A stretch of DNA of 64,000 nucleotides, taken from assembly GCF_902459645.1 (NCBI RefSeq), contig NZ_CABPSK010000004.1, positions 62,001 to 126,000 of the forward strand, written 5' to 3'. The notes under the pieces are model-generated. The model was not told the origin of the DNA. It saw only the letters and a program-made list of their open reading frames with translations, and searched no databases. Made by a program: the position numbers and the translations under genes. Position 1 is the stretch's first letter. Each line of letters begins with the position of its first letter. The DNA is from Pandoraea pneumonica. Its GTDB lineage: Bacteria > Pseudomonadota > Gammaproteobacteria > Burkholderiales > Burkholderiaceae. Shown piece by piece: positions 44,161 through 54,253 of the stretch.

Positions 44161-44373
44161 TTAACCGCGCGGCGGTGCTTCGACGGGCGGGGTGCCGTCG
44201 TGGAAAAGTGTTTTCAATTGCGAGCGCAACTCCGGCGAATCGGTGTGCTTGTGAACCGTGATCGCGTGCTGCACGGCAGCCTCCAACAGTTCACCTTCAG
44301 AATCGGCACACAGGGCGACCGAGCAGTTCGTTTCGCTCGGGAATTCCCGGCAATCGATGTATTTTCGGGCCAT
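44161..44373 (-). CDS. DUF1059 small protein
   Basis: About 70 residues from the ATG at 44373, with AAGGAGG upstream. Shows M-A-R-K-Y-I-D-C-R-E-F-P-S-E-T-N-C, then A-A-V-Q-H-A-I-T-V-H-K-H, the family pattern of small Cys/His-containing proteins of unknown role. The Cys and His residues might bind metal. Single gene, divergent from acnB. Confidence 0.85.
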   Translation of the reverse strand: MARKYIDCREFPSETNCSVALCADSEGELLEAAVQHAITVHKHTDSPELRSQLKTLFHDGTPPVEAPPRG

Positions 44374-44620
44374 GACTCTCTCCTCCTTCTTGCGAACAAA
44401 GTCGCTTAAAAAGTATAGGTCGCAGGTGCCCAGCATGTGGCTTCGCCACGGAACACAGTGGTGTCCAGACGGTCAGTGTTGCTTTTCAACTCTTATATAA
44501 GACATAAGACATTTGACCTTATGAGTCGTGGGGACTAAAATCGCGGACAAAGTACTGCCCGGAACACCCTTGGAGGCTCACAAGGTCTCCCCCCGAAACT
44601 CAATACCAGCAGGTCCCCAA

Positions 44621-47206
44621 ATGCTTGAAAACTTTCGTGCTCACGTGGCCGAACGCGCCGCACTCGGTATTCCCCCCCTGCCGCTGTCGGCGCAACAGAC
44701 CGCCGAACTGGTGGAACTGCTGACGAACCCGCCCGCAGGTGAAGAACAAACGCTGGTCGACCTGATCACGCACCGCGTGCCCGCCGGCGTCGACGAAGCC
44801 GCCCGCGTGAAGGCCGGCTTCCTGGCCGCCGTGGCCAAGGGCCAGACCGCTTGCTCGCTGATCTCGCGCGCCCGTGCCACCGAACTGCTCGGCACGATGC
44901 TCGGCGGCTATAACATCGCCCCGCTCATCGAACTGCTCGCCGACGCCGAAGTGGGCACCGTTGCCGCCGACGCGCTGAAGAAAACCCTGCTGATGTTCGA
45001 TCAGTTCCACGACGTCAAGGAACTGGCCGACAAGGGCAACGCCAACGCAAAGGCCGTGCTGCAAAGCTGGGCCGACGCCGAATGGTTCACCAGCCGTCCG
45101 GAAGTGCCGCAAAGCCTGACGATCACCGTTTTCAAGGTCACGGGCGAAACCAACACCGACGACCTGTCGCCGGCCCCGGATGCGACCACGCGCCCGGACA
45201 TCCCGATGCACGCGCTCGCGATGCTCAAGAACGCTCGCCCCGGCATCACCCCGGAAGAAGACGGCAAGCGCGGCCCGATCAAGTTCATTGAATCGCTGAA
45301 GGAAAAGGGCCATCTGGTCGCCTACGTGGGCGATGTGGTCGGTACTGGCTCGTCGCGTAAGTCGGCGACCAACTCGGTGCTGTGGTTCACGGGCGAAGAC
45401 ATCCCGTTCGTGCCGAACAAGCGTTTCGGTGGCGTGTGTCTGGGCAGCAAGATCGCTCCGATCTTCTACAACACGATGGAAGATGCCGGCGCCCTGCCGA
45501 TCGAACTCGACGTGTCGCAGATGGAAATGGGCGACGTGGTTGAGCTGCGCCCGTACGACGGCAAAGCCCTCAAGAACGGCGAAGTCATCGCTGAATTCCA
45601 AGTCAAGTCGGACGTGCTGTTCGACGAAGTGCGCGCCGGTGGCCGTATTCCCCTGATCATCGGCCGAGGCCTGACCGCCAAGGCGCGTGAAGCGCTGGGT
45701 CTGGCCCCGTCGACGCTGTTCCGCCTGCCGCAGCAGCCGGTCAACAGCGGCCGTGGCTTCTCGCTGGCACAGAAGATGGTTGGCCGCGCTTGCGGTCTGC
45801 CGGAAGGTCAAGGCGTGCGTCCGGGCACGTACTGCGAACCGAAGATGACCTCGGTCGGCTCGCAAGACACCACGGGCCCGATGACCCGTGACGAACTGAA
45901 GGATCTGGCCTGCCTGGGCTTCTCGGCCGACCTCGTCATGCAGTCGTTCTGCCACACCGCCGCTTATCCGAAGCCGGTGGACGTGAAGACGCACCACACC
46001 CTGCCGAACTTCATCAGCAACCGCGGCGGTATCTCGCTGCGCCCGGGCGACGGCGTGATCCACTCGTGGCTCAACCGCATGCTGCTGCCCGACACGGTGG
46101 GCACGGGCGGCGACTCGCACACCCGTTTCCCGATCGGCATCAGCTTCCCGGCAGGCTCGGGTCTGGTCGCCTTCGCGGCAGCTACCGGCACGATGCCGCT
46201 GGACATGCCGGAATCGGTGCTGGTCCGCTTCAAGGGCAAGATGCAGCCGGGCGTGACGCTGCGCGATCTGGTCAACGCCATTCCGCTGTACGCCATCAAG
46301 CAAGGCATGCTGACGGTGGCCAAGCAAGGCAAGAAGAACATCTTCTCGGGCCGTATTCTCGAAATCGAAGGCCTGCCCGATCTGAAGGTCGAGCAAGCGT
46401 TCGAATTGTCGGACGCCTCGGCTGAGCGTTCGGCCGCCGGTTGCACGGTTCACCTGAACAAGGATCCGATCATCGAGTACATCAACAGCAATATCACGCT
46501 GCTGAAGTGGATGATCGCCGAGGGTTACCAAGACCCGCGCAGCCTGCAACGCCGTATCGCTGGCATGGAGCAATGGCTGGCCGACCCGCAACTGCTGTCG
46601 CCGGATGCCGACGCTGAATACGCTGCCGTGATCGAGATCGATCTGGCCGACATCCATGAGCCGATCGTGGCCTGCCCGAACGACCCGGATGATGTGAAGA
46701 CGCTGTCGGACGTGGCTGGCGCCAAGATCGACGAAGTATTCATCGGCTCGTGCATGACCAACATTGGCCACTTCCGCGCCGCGTCGAAGCTGCTCGAAGG
46801 CAAGCGCGACATCCCGGTGAAGCTGTGGGTGGCCCCGCCGACCAAGATGGACCAGAAGCAACTGACCGAAGAAGGCCACTACGGCGTGTTCGGCACGGCC
46901 GGTGCCCGCACCGAAATGCCGGGCTGCTCGCTGTGCATGGGTAACCAGGCACAAGTGCGCGAAGGTGCCACGGTCATGTCGACGTCGACCCGTAACTTCC
47001 CGAACCGTCTGGGCAAGAACACGAACGTGTACCTTGGCTCGGCGGAACTGGCCGCTATCTGCTCGCGTCTGGGCAAGATTCCGAGCAAGGAAGAGTACAT
47101 GGCCGACATGGGCGTGCTCACGGCCAACAGCGACAAGATCTATCAGTACATGAACTTCGATCAAATCGCTGACTTCAAGGAAGTCGCCGACACCGTCAAG
47201 GCGTAA
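44621..47206 (+). CDS. acnB: Aconitate hydratase B
   Basis: 861 residues from the ATG at 44621 (M-L-E-N-F-R-A-H-V), the expected AcnB start and length; an in-frame ATG 31 codons earlier is ignored. The AcnB domain order is present: N-terminal HEAT-like helices, the swivel domain ([12 protein letters not shown]), then the 4Fe-4S core with cluster cysteines in G-S-C-M-T-N-I-G and G-C-S-L-C-M-G-N. It interconverts citrate and isocitrate in the TCA and related cycles, and in its iron-free form may bind RNA. Ends at a strong terminator. Confidence 0.98.
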   Translation: MLENFRAHVAERAALGIPPLPLSAQQTAELVELLTNPPAGEEQTLVDLITHRVPAGVDEAARVKAGFLAAVAKGQTACSLISRARATELLGTMLGGYNIAPLIELLADAEVGTVAADALKKTLLMFDQFHDVKELADKGNANAKAVLQSWADAEWFTSRPEVPQSLTITVFKVTGETNTDDLSPAPDATTRPDIPMHALAMLKNARPGITPEEDGKRGPIKFIESLKEKGHLVAYVGDVVGTGSSRKSATNSVLWFTGEDIPFVPNKRFGGVCLGSKIAPIFYNTMEDAGALPIELDVSQMEMGDVVELRPYDGKALKNGEVIAEFQVKSDVLFDEVRAGGRIPLIIGRGLTAKAREALGLAPSTLFRLPQQPVNSGRGFSLAQKMVGRACGLPEGQGVRPGTYCEPKMTSVGSQDTTGPMTRDELKDLACLGFSADLVMQSFCHTAAYPKPVDVKTHHTLPNFISNRGGISLRPGDGVIHSWLNRMLLPDTVGTGGDSHTRFPIGISFPAGSGLVAFAAATGTMPLDMPESVLVRFKGKMQPGVTLRDLVNAIPLYAIKQGMLTVAKQGKKNIFSGRILEIEGLPDLKVEQAFELSDASAERSAAGCTVHLNKDPIIEYINSNITLLKWMIAEGYQDPRSLQRRIAGMEQWLADPQLLSPDADAEYAAVIEIDLADIHEPIVACPNDPDDVKTLSDVAGAKIDEVFIGSCMTNIGHFRAASKLLEGKRDIPVKLWVAPPTKMDQKQLTEEGHYGVFGTAGARTEMPGCSLCMGNQAQVREGATVMSTSTRNFPNRLGKNTNVYLGSAELAAICSRLGKIPSKEEYMADMGVLTANSDKIYQYMNFDQIADFKEVADTVKA

Positions 47207-47262
47207 GCCTGCGGTGAGGTTACGGCAGGTCGGTTCTGACCGGTTCTGCCGTTACTTCGCGT

Positions 47263-47300
47263 AAAAAAGCGCCCCGAGTGAAATGCTCGGGGCGCTTTTT
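47263..47300. terminator. Bidirectional terminator after acnB
   Basis: GCGCCCCGAG and CTCGGGGCGC form a perfect 10-bp stem with a 7-nt loop, flanked by A6 on the left and T6 on the right, so it works in both directions. Sits 60 bases after the acnB stop. Confidence 0.95.
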
Positions 47301-47402
47301 TATTGATTGGCCAATGAACGAAATAAAGAAGGAAAAGAGAAGCGGCGTCATTAAATATCGAAAACTCGGCGTATTATTTCCCAATTTTCGATAAGGACTA
47401 CG

Positions 47403-47717
47403 ATGCGTCTTAGCCTTTTATTGGTCATGGCGTTTTTCACGGTGACTGCCAATGCGACGAACTATCCATGCTCCGGAAAGAAGGGCGGCATCGATCATTG
47501 TGTCGGCGAACAGTTCCTTTGCAGAGATGGGTCGATAAGTGCATCGAAACGCATTTGCAATGATTCAAGCGCTCGCGCGCTATCGTTGACCGCAAAGCCG
47601 CTGTCACCGACCGTCGATAACGAATGCAATTGTCGCAGCGGAAAGTTTTGTACCGGTCCGCGAGGCGGTACTTTTTGCTATTCCGACAACGGAAGCAAGT
47701 CGTACTTTCGAAAGTGA
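47403..47717 (+). CDS. Small exported cysteine-rich protein
   Basis: 104 residues: signal peptide (L-S-L-L-L-V-M-A-F-F-T-V-T-A-N-A) then seven cysteines (Y-P-C-S, D-H-C-V, L-C-R, I-C-N, C-N-C-R, F-C-T, F-C-Y; about eight counting the C-N-C pair) likely forming disulfides in the periplasm. Preceded by an AT-rich promoter-like stretch. Family not recognised; could be a secreted effector or envelope protein. Confidence 0.7.
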   Translation: MRLSLLLVMAFFTVTANATNYPCSGKKGGIDHCVGEQFLCRDGSISASKRICNDSSARALSLTAKPLSPTVDNECNCRSGKFCTGPRGGTFCYSDNGSKSYFRK

Positions 47718-47745
47718 GCCGATAGTTCGTGGGCACCAGCTCTGC

Positions 47746-49311
47746 CTACAAACCCGGCGGATGCGCCTCCCCTTCAAGCGCCCGCTTCGGCTGTAGCGAC
47801 CCCGCGCCGAACGCCACCGCACTCAATGCGGCCATCGCCCACGCGCCGATCACGCCGTACCACATCACCACGCCGAAACCGTGCACGAGCGCCGCGTGAA
47901 CGATGGCACCGTTCGGGTCGGCAACGGCCAGTGCAGCATTCCCTTGCGCGAGTTGATCGAGATTGCCCGCGGCAACCTTCTCGGCAAGCCAGCGCAGCGA
48001 TAGCGCATCGGTCGACGCTGGCAACGCACGCGTGAGATAAGCACTCACCCCTTCGAGCAACACGAAGCCCATCACCGCGATGTTGATGGCCAGACTGATC
48101 AATCGCGCACTCATGTCGATGCCAGACGCCATGCCAGCACGGTTCGAGGACACGGCCCCCGTTGCCGTGTTCGTCACCGGCGTGTTGGTCATTCCCAGCC
48201 CTGCCCCGCACAACACGCATCCCGGCAACACTGTGAGCCAACTGGCATGCGCCATATCGATGCCGAAACGCATCAACAAGAAACCAAGACCGATCGTGAA
48301 CATCCCCAGCGGAATCACCCGATGTGCGCCGATGCGAAGCGCCAGACGTTCGGCAAACGGCGGCACCACGAGCGTCGGCACGGTATACGCCAGCAGCGAT
48401 AACCCGGTGTTCACGCTGCTGTAGCCGAGCGCGCCTTGAAAGTAGATCGGCAGATAAACGATGAACGGCCAGTAGCTGAAATTCATCCCCATCGAGCCAA
48501 ACATCGCACCGGAAAAGGCACGAATACGGAAGACCGAAAAGTCGAACATCGGCCGGGGATTGCGCTTCTCGACGATAAGAAACGCGATGAAACTCAACAC
48601 CGTTGCCGCGATGATGCTCAACCCCGTGGGGCTGTTAAAACCAAAGTCTGGCCCCTGCGTGATGTAGTAGACGAGGCCGAACGTCGAGAGCGACAACGTC
48701 ACGATGCCCGGCACATCTAGATGCTCGGCATGCGGGTCGCGCGACTCCTGCACACCTGCAAAGACGAGGCCGAGCGCCACCATCGCAATCACCACGTGGA
48801 TGAGAAAGACCCACTGCCAACTGGACACCGCAACGATCAAACCGCCGACGATGGGGCCAAACCCCAGCCCGCTGCCGAAGACGATCCCCCAAGCACCGAA
48901 CGCCCGGCTGCGCTCACGCCCCTCGCGAAATTGGTGCGACAACACCGCCACCATACAAATCAACATCGCGCCGCCGCCCACGCCTTGCAGAAAGCGGCTG
49001 ACGATCAACACAGAGGCGCTTTGCGCCAATCCGCAGATAAGCGACGTCACCGCGAACACCACGATGCTGGCCACATAAACACGTCGGCGCCCGAAGCGGT
49101 CGGCCAGCGTGCCCGTCGCCATCAGGACGGTGGTACAGGCCAGCGTGTAGGCGTTCATGATCCATTGCAGGGCCTTGAAGTCCGCGTGCAACACGCTCTC
49201 AAGGGTGGGGAGGACCGTCGGCACGCTCGAAATTTCTAGGCCGAACATCAGCGATGTCAGGCATATCGCAGCGAGCGCGAGGTGGTTCTTGGAAGTTCGA
49301 GAGGCAGTCAT
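47746..49311 (-). CDS. MFS drug efflux transporter, DHA2 (EmrB/QacA) type
   Basis: 521 residues from the ATG at 49311; the frame extends upstream to 49638 but overlaps the LysR gene. Fourteen membrane segments are expected for DHA2, with G-T-L-A-D-R-F-G-R-R-R in loop 2-3 and G-L-G-F-G-P-I-V-G-G near TM5 (motif C of antiporters). It probably extrudes toxic compounds by proton antiport. Divergent from the LysR gene at 49468, a usual regulator arrangement. Confidence 0.92.
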   Translation of the reverse strand: MTASRTSKNHLALAAICLTSLMFGLEISSVPTVLPTLESVLHADFKALQWIMNAYTLACTTVLMATGTLADRFGRRRVYVASIVVFAVTSLICGLAQSASVLIVSRFLQGVGGGAMLICMVAVLSHQFREGRERSRAFGAWGIVFGSGLGFGPIVGGLIVAVSSWQWVFLIHVVIAMVALGLVFAGVQESRDPHAEHLDVPGIVTLSLSTFGLVYYITQGPDFGFNSPTGLSIIAATVLSFIAFLIVEKRNPRPMFDFSVFRIRAFSGAMFGSMGMNFSYWPFIVYLPIYFQGALGYSSVNTGLSLLAYTVPTLVVPPFAERLALRIGAHRVIPLGMFTIGLGFLLMRFGIDMAHASWLTVLPGCVLCGAGLGMTNTPVTNTATGAVSSNRAGMASGIDMSARLISLAINIAVMGFVLLEGVSAYLTRALPASTDALSLRWLAEKVAAGNLDQLAQGNAALAVADPNGAIVHAALVHGFGVVMWYGVIGAWAMAALSAVAFGAGSLQPKRALEGEAHPPGL

Positions 49312-49467
49312 GGGTATCGCGAAAAGAAGTGTTGGCCCGTGGGCGCCATTCGCAACCGAAGCACAACAACGGGTGCTCGACAGTTGCGTCTTGGCTGTAC
49401 TATATCGGGAACAAGATTCCCCATTGCTGACAGTTTTTCCCATAAATTGCGACCACAAGGACCGAAT

Positions 49468-50373
49468 ATGTCGATCAATCTCGACGGCGTCGCCGTCTTC
49501 GTTCAAGTGGTCGAGGCAGGCAGCTTCACGCTGGCAGCCGAGCGGCTGAACCTCACACGCTCGGCCATCGGCAAGGTCATTACGCGCCTCGAAGACCGGT
49601 TGGGGGCGCGCTTGCTCCACCGCACCACGCGCAGTCAAACCCTCACGGAAGCCGGGCAGGCCTATTACGATCGATGCGTGCGCGCGCTTGCAGAACTCGA
49701 AGCGGGTGAAGCCGAGCTAGACAGCGGCCACGGCGAGCCGCGCGGGCGTTTGCGCGTGAGTGCGCCCATTGCCTTCGGCCATCACTGCGTGGCGCCGGTG
49801 CTGTTCGACCTCGCGCGCCAGCACCCCGAACTTCAGATCGATATCTCCTTCACCGACCGGGCCGTCGATCTCGTGGAAGAGAACATCGACCTTGCGGTCC
49901 GCATTGGCGAGCTTCGCGACAGCACGAGCCTTGCGGCGCGGCGTCTGGGCATTCAGGACGTGAGCATCGGCGGCTCGCCCGCCTATTTGGCGAAGCACGG
50001 CAGCCCTGTCGATATCGACGACTTTGCCGGGCATGCGGGCGTGATGTATTCCCGGGCGGGCGTTGTGAGCACTTGGCGCATGTACGACGCGCAAGGCGTG
50101 GAGCGTGAGTTGCAGATCAAGCCGCAACTCAGTCTCGACGATGTGCAGGCGATTGCTGGCGCGGGGGTTGCCGGTCTGGGGCTGGTGCAGTTGCCGTGCT
50201 GGTTGATGGCACGCTACGTCGCCTCGGGTGAGCTGGTAGCGCTAAGGGAGCGATGCGGCGTGCGGCCGCTGGCGATCCATGCGGTGTGGCCGAAAACGCC
50301 TTATATGCCGCTGAAAACGCGCTGTGCGATCGACGCGCTGGTGGCAAATCTTCCGAAGATCGACCTCGACTGA
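49468..50373 (+). CDS. LysR-family transcriptional regulator
   Basis: 301 residues from the ATG at 49468; the longer frame to 49282 overlaps the efflux gene. HTH: G-S-F-T-L-A-A-E-R-L-N-L-T-R-S-A-I-G-K-V. The effector domain carries G-R-L-R-V-S-A-P-I-A-F-G and I-A-G-A-G-V-A-G-L-G-L-V-Q-L-P of the DsdC/AaeR-like LTTRs. Likely regulates the divergent efflux pump in response to an aromatic or drug-like inducer. Confidence 0.93.
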   Translation: MSINLDGVAVFVQVVEAGSFTLAAERLNLTRSAIGKVITRLEDRLGARLLHRTTRSQTLTEAGQAYYDRCVRALAELEAGEAELDSGHGEPRGRLRVSAPIAFGHHCVAPVLFDLARQHPELQIDISFTDRAVDLVEENIDLAVRIGELRDSTSLAARRLGIQDVSIGGSPAYLAKHGSPVDIDDFAGHAGVMYSRAGVVSTWRMYDAQGVERELQIKPQLSLDDVQAIAGAGVAGLGLVQLPCWLMARYVASGELVALRERCGVRPLAIHAVWPKTPYMPLKTRCAIDALVANLPKIDLD

Positions 50374-50520
50374 ACACATCGGCATTCGCGCTCGGCGCAC
50401 CCACGCGCTGGCCGACATGAACACGTATCTGGCGGAAACGGGCACCGCGCGCCGGTGGCGATGCGAAGCGCCGCTGTCCAGAATGGAACTGTTCGATTCG
50501 TTCCCTTCTGGAGGTCTCTT

Positions 50521-51162
50521 ATGTCTGCCGCCATTGCCGGTATTGCCGTTCCCGATAGCCAGTTCGCCCGTGAAATTACCGAGATTGTTCGCGACACGGC
50601 GTCGCCCTTGCTGTTCCACCACTCAAGCCGAGTGTTCTATTTCGCTGCGCTCGCCGGTCAGCATCGCGGGCTGAAGTTCGACCCCGAACTGCTGTACTGC
50701 GGCTGCATGTTTCACGACATGGGGCTCACGCACCAACACAGCAGCGCCTGCGAGCGATTCGAAGTCGACGGTGCCAATGCCGCCAGCGATTTCCTCAAGA
50801 GCAAAGGTATTTCGCAACAGGATATCGACCTCGTGTGGACCGCCATTGCACTGCACACCACCCCCGGCATTCCGCAGCACATGCACCCGTTGATCGCGCT
50901 GGTCACGGCGGGCGTCGAAATGGATGTACTGGGCTTGACCTATCCCGAGTACACCGACGTCGAGCGCGAAGCCGTCGTGCATGCGCATCCGCGCACGGCG
51001 CATTTCAAGGAAGACATCATTCAGGCGTTCTACGACGGCATCAAGCACAAGCCGGAAACGACGTTCGGTAACGTCAAGGCCGATGTGCTGGCCGACAAAG
51101 ACCCGCATTTCCATCGCGGCAATTTCTGTAGCGTGATTCGCAATTCCGCGTGGATTGGCTGA
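50521..51162 (+). CDS. HD domain-containing phosphohydrolase
   Basis: 213 residues from the ATG at 50521 (GGAGG upstream). HD-type metal motif: H-H-S-S-R-V-F-Y-F-A, C-M-F-H-D-M-G-L and A-L-H-T-T-P-G. Such proteins hydrolyse phosphate esters of nucleotides or small molecules; some are cyanamide hydratase-like. The His-x-Asp pair is intact. Ends just before a strong hairpin. Substrate not deducible. Confidence 0.9.
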   Translation: MSAAIAGIAVPDSQFAREITEIVRDTASPLLFHHSSRVFYFAALAGQHRGLKFDPELLYCGCMFHDMGLTHQHSSACERFEVDGANAASDFLKSKGISQQDIDLVWTAIALHTTPGIPQHMHPLIALVTAGVEMDVLGLTYPEYTDVEREAVVHAHPRTAHFKEDIIQAFYDGIKHKPETTFGNVKADVLADKDPHFHRGNFCSVIRNSAWIG

Positions 51163-51169
51163 AACTCAG

Positions 51170-51190
51170 GCGGGCAGCCTCGCTGCCCGC
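51170..51190. terminator. Strong hairpin after the HD-domain gene
   Basis: GCGGGCAGC-CTC-GCTGCCCGC, perfect 9-bp stem, eight bases after the HD gene stop and shared with the convergent aquaporin gene. Only a weak T-tract follows. Confidence 0.65.
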
Positions 51191-51217
51191 ATGTTGTTTG
51201 ATACGTCCGATACGTTC

Positions 51218-51955
51218 TTATCGGGCGTTTGACATCAGCCCGCCTCGGCCCCGGCGGTTCGCCGACTCAGCCGTGCGCAAGCCACGCGACACTGCGCCGC
51301 CAATAACGCCGCCAAGCAACGGCATCAGCCAGAACATCCACAGTTGCTCTATTGCCCAGCCGCCCTGAAAAATCGCTGCGGCGGTGCTACGCGCGGGGTT
51401 CACCGACGTGTTGGTGACCGGAATCGAGATCAGGTGAATCAGGGTGAGCGCCAAGCCGATCGCAATCGGGGCCACTGCCGCTAGCGACGGGCGCGACACG
51501 ACGCCGTTGATGATCACCACGAACACTGCCGTGAGCACCAGTTCGATCAACAAGCACGCGGCCAGCGCAAATTTTCCTGGCGAATGCGCCCCGTACCCAT
51601 TCGATGCGAAGCCCGACGCTGCGGCGTCGAAGCCGGGCAGCCCGCTTGCAATGACGAACAGCACGCCCGCCGCGACGACGCCACCAACGACCTGTGCCAC
51701 CACATAAGGCGCAATGCGATTGGCCGGGAACAATCCACCCGCCCACTGCCCCAGCGTCACAGCCGGGTTGAAATGCCCGCCGGAGATATGACCGACGGCG
51801 TATGCCATGGTCAGCACGCTCAAGCCAAATGCCAGCGCGACGCCAGCAAAGCCGATACCCAATTGCGGAAACGCGGCCGCCAGCACGGCACTGCCACAGC
51901 CGCCAAACACCAGCCAGAACGTCCCGATACCTTCCGCCAACATAGGTCGCATCAT
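51218..51955 (-). CDS. aqpZ: Aquaporin Z
   Basis: 245 residues, six membrane segments. Both NPA boxes are present: H-F-N-P-A-V-T-L-G and S-V-N-P-A-R-S-T. Length and [17 protein letters not shown] match AqpZ, the bacterial water channel of the inner membrane. Convergent with the HD gene. Confidence 0.96.
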   Translation of the reverse strand: MMRPMLAEGIGTFWLVFGGCGSAVLAAAFPQLGIGFAGVALAFGLSVLTMAYAVGHISGGHFNPAVTLGQWAGGLFPANRIAPYVVAQVVGGVVAAGVLFVIASGLPGFDAAASGFASNGYGAHSPGKFALAACLLIELVLTAVFVVIINGVVSRPSLAAVAPIAIGLALTLIHLISIPVTNTSVNPARSTAAAIFQGGWAIEQLWMFWLMPLLGGVIGGAVSRGLRTAESANRRGRGGLMSNAR

Positions 51956-52115
51956 GATGCCTCCGATGAAAAGAGGCGCGATGTTACGGCTGCGTAGGGA
52001 ACGTCATTGCATAAAAGCCAAAAAACCGTGAAAAATCCTACAAGCGCGAAGCCTGATCCCAAAACAGCAAAATCGGCAAACCGCCCGTGGATACATTGCT
52101 CATCAAGGAGCGCAT

Positions 52116-52952
52116 ATGAAGAAACCCGAGACCCGCATTCGATACGCCGAACGCATGGAGCCCGTGCTGCAATGGCTGGCCAGTCATCCCGACACCGCCC
52201 CCGATCTTTACCAATTGGCGGATTTGGCCTGCTTGTCGCCGTACCACTTTCACCGCATCTATCGCGCCTTGATGGGCGAGACGGTGAACGGCACCGTGCA
52301 ACGCATTCGGATGCACCGCGCAGCCGTCGCGCTGGCAGGGTCGGAGGATTCCGTGCGTGTTGTGGCATCGCGTGCCGGCTATGCGTCGGACGCCGCCTTC
52401 AACCGGGCCTTCGGGGCGTTCTTCGGCATGCCGCCGGGACGCTACCGCGATGCTCGCTCCGGACCCCTCGACCCTAAGGAGCTAAGCATGTATCCCATCA
52501 GCATCGAATCGTTTCCCGCCACGACGCTCGCCGTGCTCAAGCACGCAGGCGACTATCAAGAGATTGGCCCGGTCTTCGTGCGCGCTTTCATGCTCGCCGG
52601 GGCACTCGGACTGGCCCGCCCGGAAGCGACCGGTTTCGGTGTGTATTTCGACGACCCGGAACAAGTGCCCACCGACCAGTTGCGCTCGCTGGCGGGCATG
52701 TCGGTGGCTCCCGATGCCGACGTCGGCCGCGACCTCGAGCGCTTCGACATTCCTGCCGGACGCTGCGCGATTCTGACCTATACCGGGCCCTACAACGAGA
52801 TGAGCAAGCCCTACAGCTGGCTTTTCTCCGAATGGCTGCCGAACAGTGGCCTGGAACCGGCGGACTTTCCGATGTTCGAGCAGTATCTCAACGACCCGCG
52901 TACCACCCCGGCGGCCGAATTGCAGACGCGCATCTGCCTGCCGGTGAAGTGA
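52116..52952 (+). CDS. AraC family regulator with GyrI-like ligand domain
   Basis: 278 residues. AraC-type double helix-turn-helix at about 25-115 (L-A-D-L-A-C-L-S-P-Y-H-F-H-R-I-Y-R-A; R-A-G-Y-A-S-D-A-A-F-N-R-A-F) joined to a GyrI-like small-molecule-binding domain (A-T-T-L-A-V-L-K-H-A-G-D-Y; A-I-L-T-Y-T-G-P-Y). This is the SbmC/Rob-like organisation that senses amphipathic drugs and activates efflux or stress genes. Confidence 0.93.
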   Translation: MKKPETRIRYAERMEPVLQWLASHPDTAPDLYQLADLACLSPYHFHRIYRALMGETVNGTVQRIRMHRAAVALAGSEDSVRVVASRAGYASDAAFNRAFGAFFGMPPGRYRDARSGPLDPKELSMYPISIESFPATTLAVLKHAGDYQEIGPVFVRAFMLAGALGLARPEATGFGVYFDDPEQVPTDQLRSLAGMSVAPDADVGRDLERFDIPAGRCAILTYTGPYNEMSKPYSWLFSEWLPNSGLEPADFPMFEQYLNDPRTTPAAELQTRICLPVK

Positions 52953-52973
52953 GGCCATCAGCCGACCATGGCG

Positions 52974-53003
52974 CCGAATGCCGGTGATCGCTGGCATTCG
53001 GCG
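52974..53003. terminator. Hairpin after the AraC-GyrI gene
   Basis: GCCGAATGCC and GGCATTCGGC, perfect 10-bp stem, 21 bases after the stop, followed by CTATTTT. A good rho-independent terminator. Confidence 0.75.
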
Positions 53004-53304
53004 GCTATTTTCGTCAAGTCTGTCTCGAAAATACATCGCAACCCGAAGCAACTACGCCTCTCCCACTTCACGAGAATCGAATCCGGACGTAATATCGCGT
53101 TCGGGATTCGACGTCACGCCGACAGGTCCACGCATCAAGTCAATTCGGGGACGATGCGCTGCCTGCCAAGAAATCAAAAGTGATGTTCAGGCAACCTTAG
53201 GCCGACACGTCCAATACCGATGCCGTAAGTAGTCCTTGCAGTCGCCCGGCGCGATGCTGGGTAAAACGATAACAACAGCGTCAGATAACGGCTTCACAAA
53301 AAAC
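53004..53304. other. Intergenic region, nothing recognised
   Basis: About 300 bases between the AraC-type terminator and the lipoprotein gene. Short frames overlap on both strands, none supported. It should hold the promoter of the two-lipoprotein operon. Confidence 0.35.
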
Positions 53305-53757
53305 ATGGCACACATTTCATCAGGCTCGCGCGCCAGCGCGCCGCCTGCGGCTTCGTCGCGCCTGCGCGCACGCACCGCAATCACAGCATTCACGGTAGCG
53401 ATGGGCCTCACATTGGGCGGGTGTGCAAGCGTTGCGACAACGCCCGCGACGCTCACCCGCATCTCACTCGATAACGCCCGCTTATTCGCGCTGCAAGCGC
53501 CGGTCACGTTCAAGCTCGACACAGGTTACGAGCGCGTCCTGCCCAAGGACTCGGTCTGGAAAGAGGCCGGCAGCGTCACGCAGGGCAGCGTCTATCGTCC
53601 GGTCGGCCGCATTCTGACGGTCGAAGGCAGTCAGGTTCACGAGGCGTGGCTCGTCGTGAAGGATGAGAAGCTCGTGGGCTTCTATCTGCCGGGCGAAACC
53701 ACCTACTCACCGCTTTCCACCGTTGTTTCTCTTAACCTCAAAGAAAAATCACAATGA
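53305..53757 (+). CDS. Exported lipoprotein, hypothetical
   Basis: About 150 residues from M-A-H-I-S-S at 53305 (an upstream ATG at 53236 is possible). Lipobox L-T-L-G-G-C-A-S after a hydrophobic segment; mature part is beta-rich (V-T-F-K-L-D-T-G-Y-E-R-V-L; E-A-W-L-V-V-K-D-E-K-L-V-G-F-Y-L-P). Its last codons overlap the next gene by 4 bp, so they are translationally coupled. Confidence 0.7.
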   Translation: MAHISSGSRASAPPAASSRLRARTAITAFTVAMGLTLGGCASVATTPATLTRISLDNARLFALQAPVTFKLDTGYERVLPKDSVWKEAGSVTQGSVYRPVGRILTVEGSQVHEAWLVVKDEKLVGFYLPGETTYSPLSTVVSLNLKEKSQ

Positions 53758-54212
53758 ACATCAAGCAAGTCTCGCGCATCGTTCTCGCCGGCATGGCCGC
53801 CACGTTTTTCCTCGCGGGCTGTGCCTCCGGCCCGAAGCGCGCCGAAATGGCCGCTGCCATCCCGACGATCAAGACCGGCGAAGGCCGCGTCTATTTCTAT
53901 CGCTCGTCCACGCCGATCGGCGCGGCAGTGCAACCCGACATTCGCTTGAATGATGAAGTGGTCGGCACGTCGAAGCCGGGCGGCTTCTTCTTCGTCGATC
54001 GTCCGGCAGGTCAGTACAAGGCCTCCGCGTCGACCGAAACGGAAAAGACGCTCAGCTTTGCGCTCGACTCGGGTGAAACGAAGTACGTGCGCAGCTCGGT
54101 GACGTGGGGCCTGATGGTCGGCCACGTGGTGTTGGAACTCGAACAGCCGGAGCAAGGTGAAGCCGCGCTGGAATCGGCGAGCTACACGGGTACCGTCGCT
54201 CAGTCGAAGTAA
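53754..54212 (+). CDS. DUF2846-type lipoprotein
   Basis: 152 residues: lipobox L-A-G-C-A-S, then G-R-V-Y-F-Y-R-S-S-T-P-I-G and F-F-F-V-D-R-P-A-G-Q-Y-K-A-S, the pattern of DUF2846 proteins. Envelope-located. Overlaps the preceding lipoprotein gene at ATGA. Function unknown. Confidence 0.8.
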   Translation: MNIKQVSRIVLAGMAATFFLAGCASGPKRAEMAAAIPTIKTGEGRVYFYRSSTPIGAAVQPDIRLNDEVVGTSKPGGFFFVDRPAGQYKASASTETEKTLSFALDSGETKYVRSSVTWGLMVGHVVLELEQPEQGEAALESASYTGTVAQSK

Positions 54213-54253
54213 GCGGTCGAAGTCGGCCGCAAGGAATGACGTTAGCCGACAGG

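Noticed and set aside
44600-47164. 854-codon minus-strand frame opposite acnB
   Set aside because: Shadow of acnB caused by codon bias; no recognisable domain and acnB is unequivocal.
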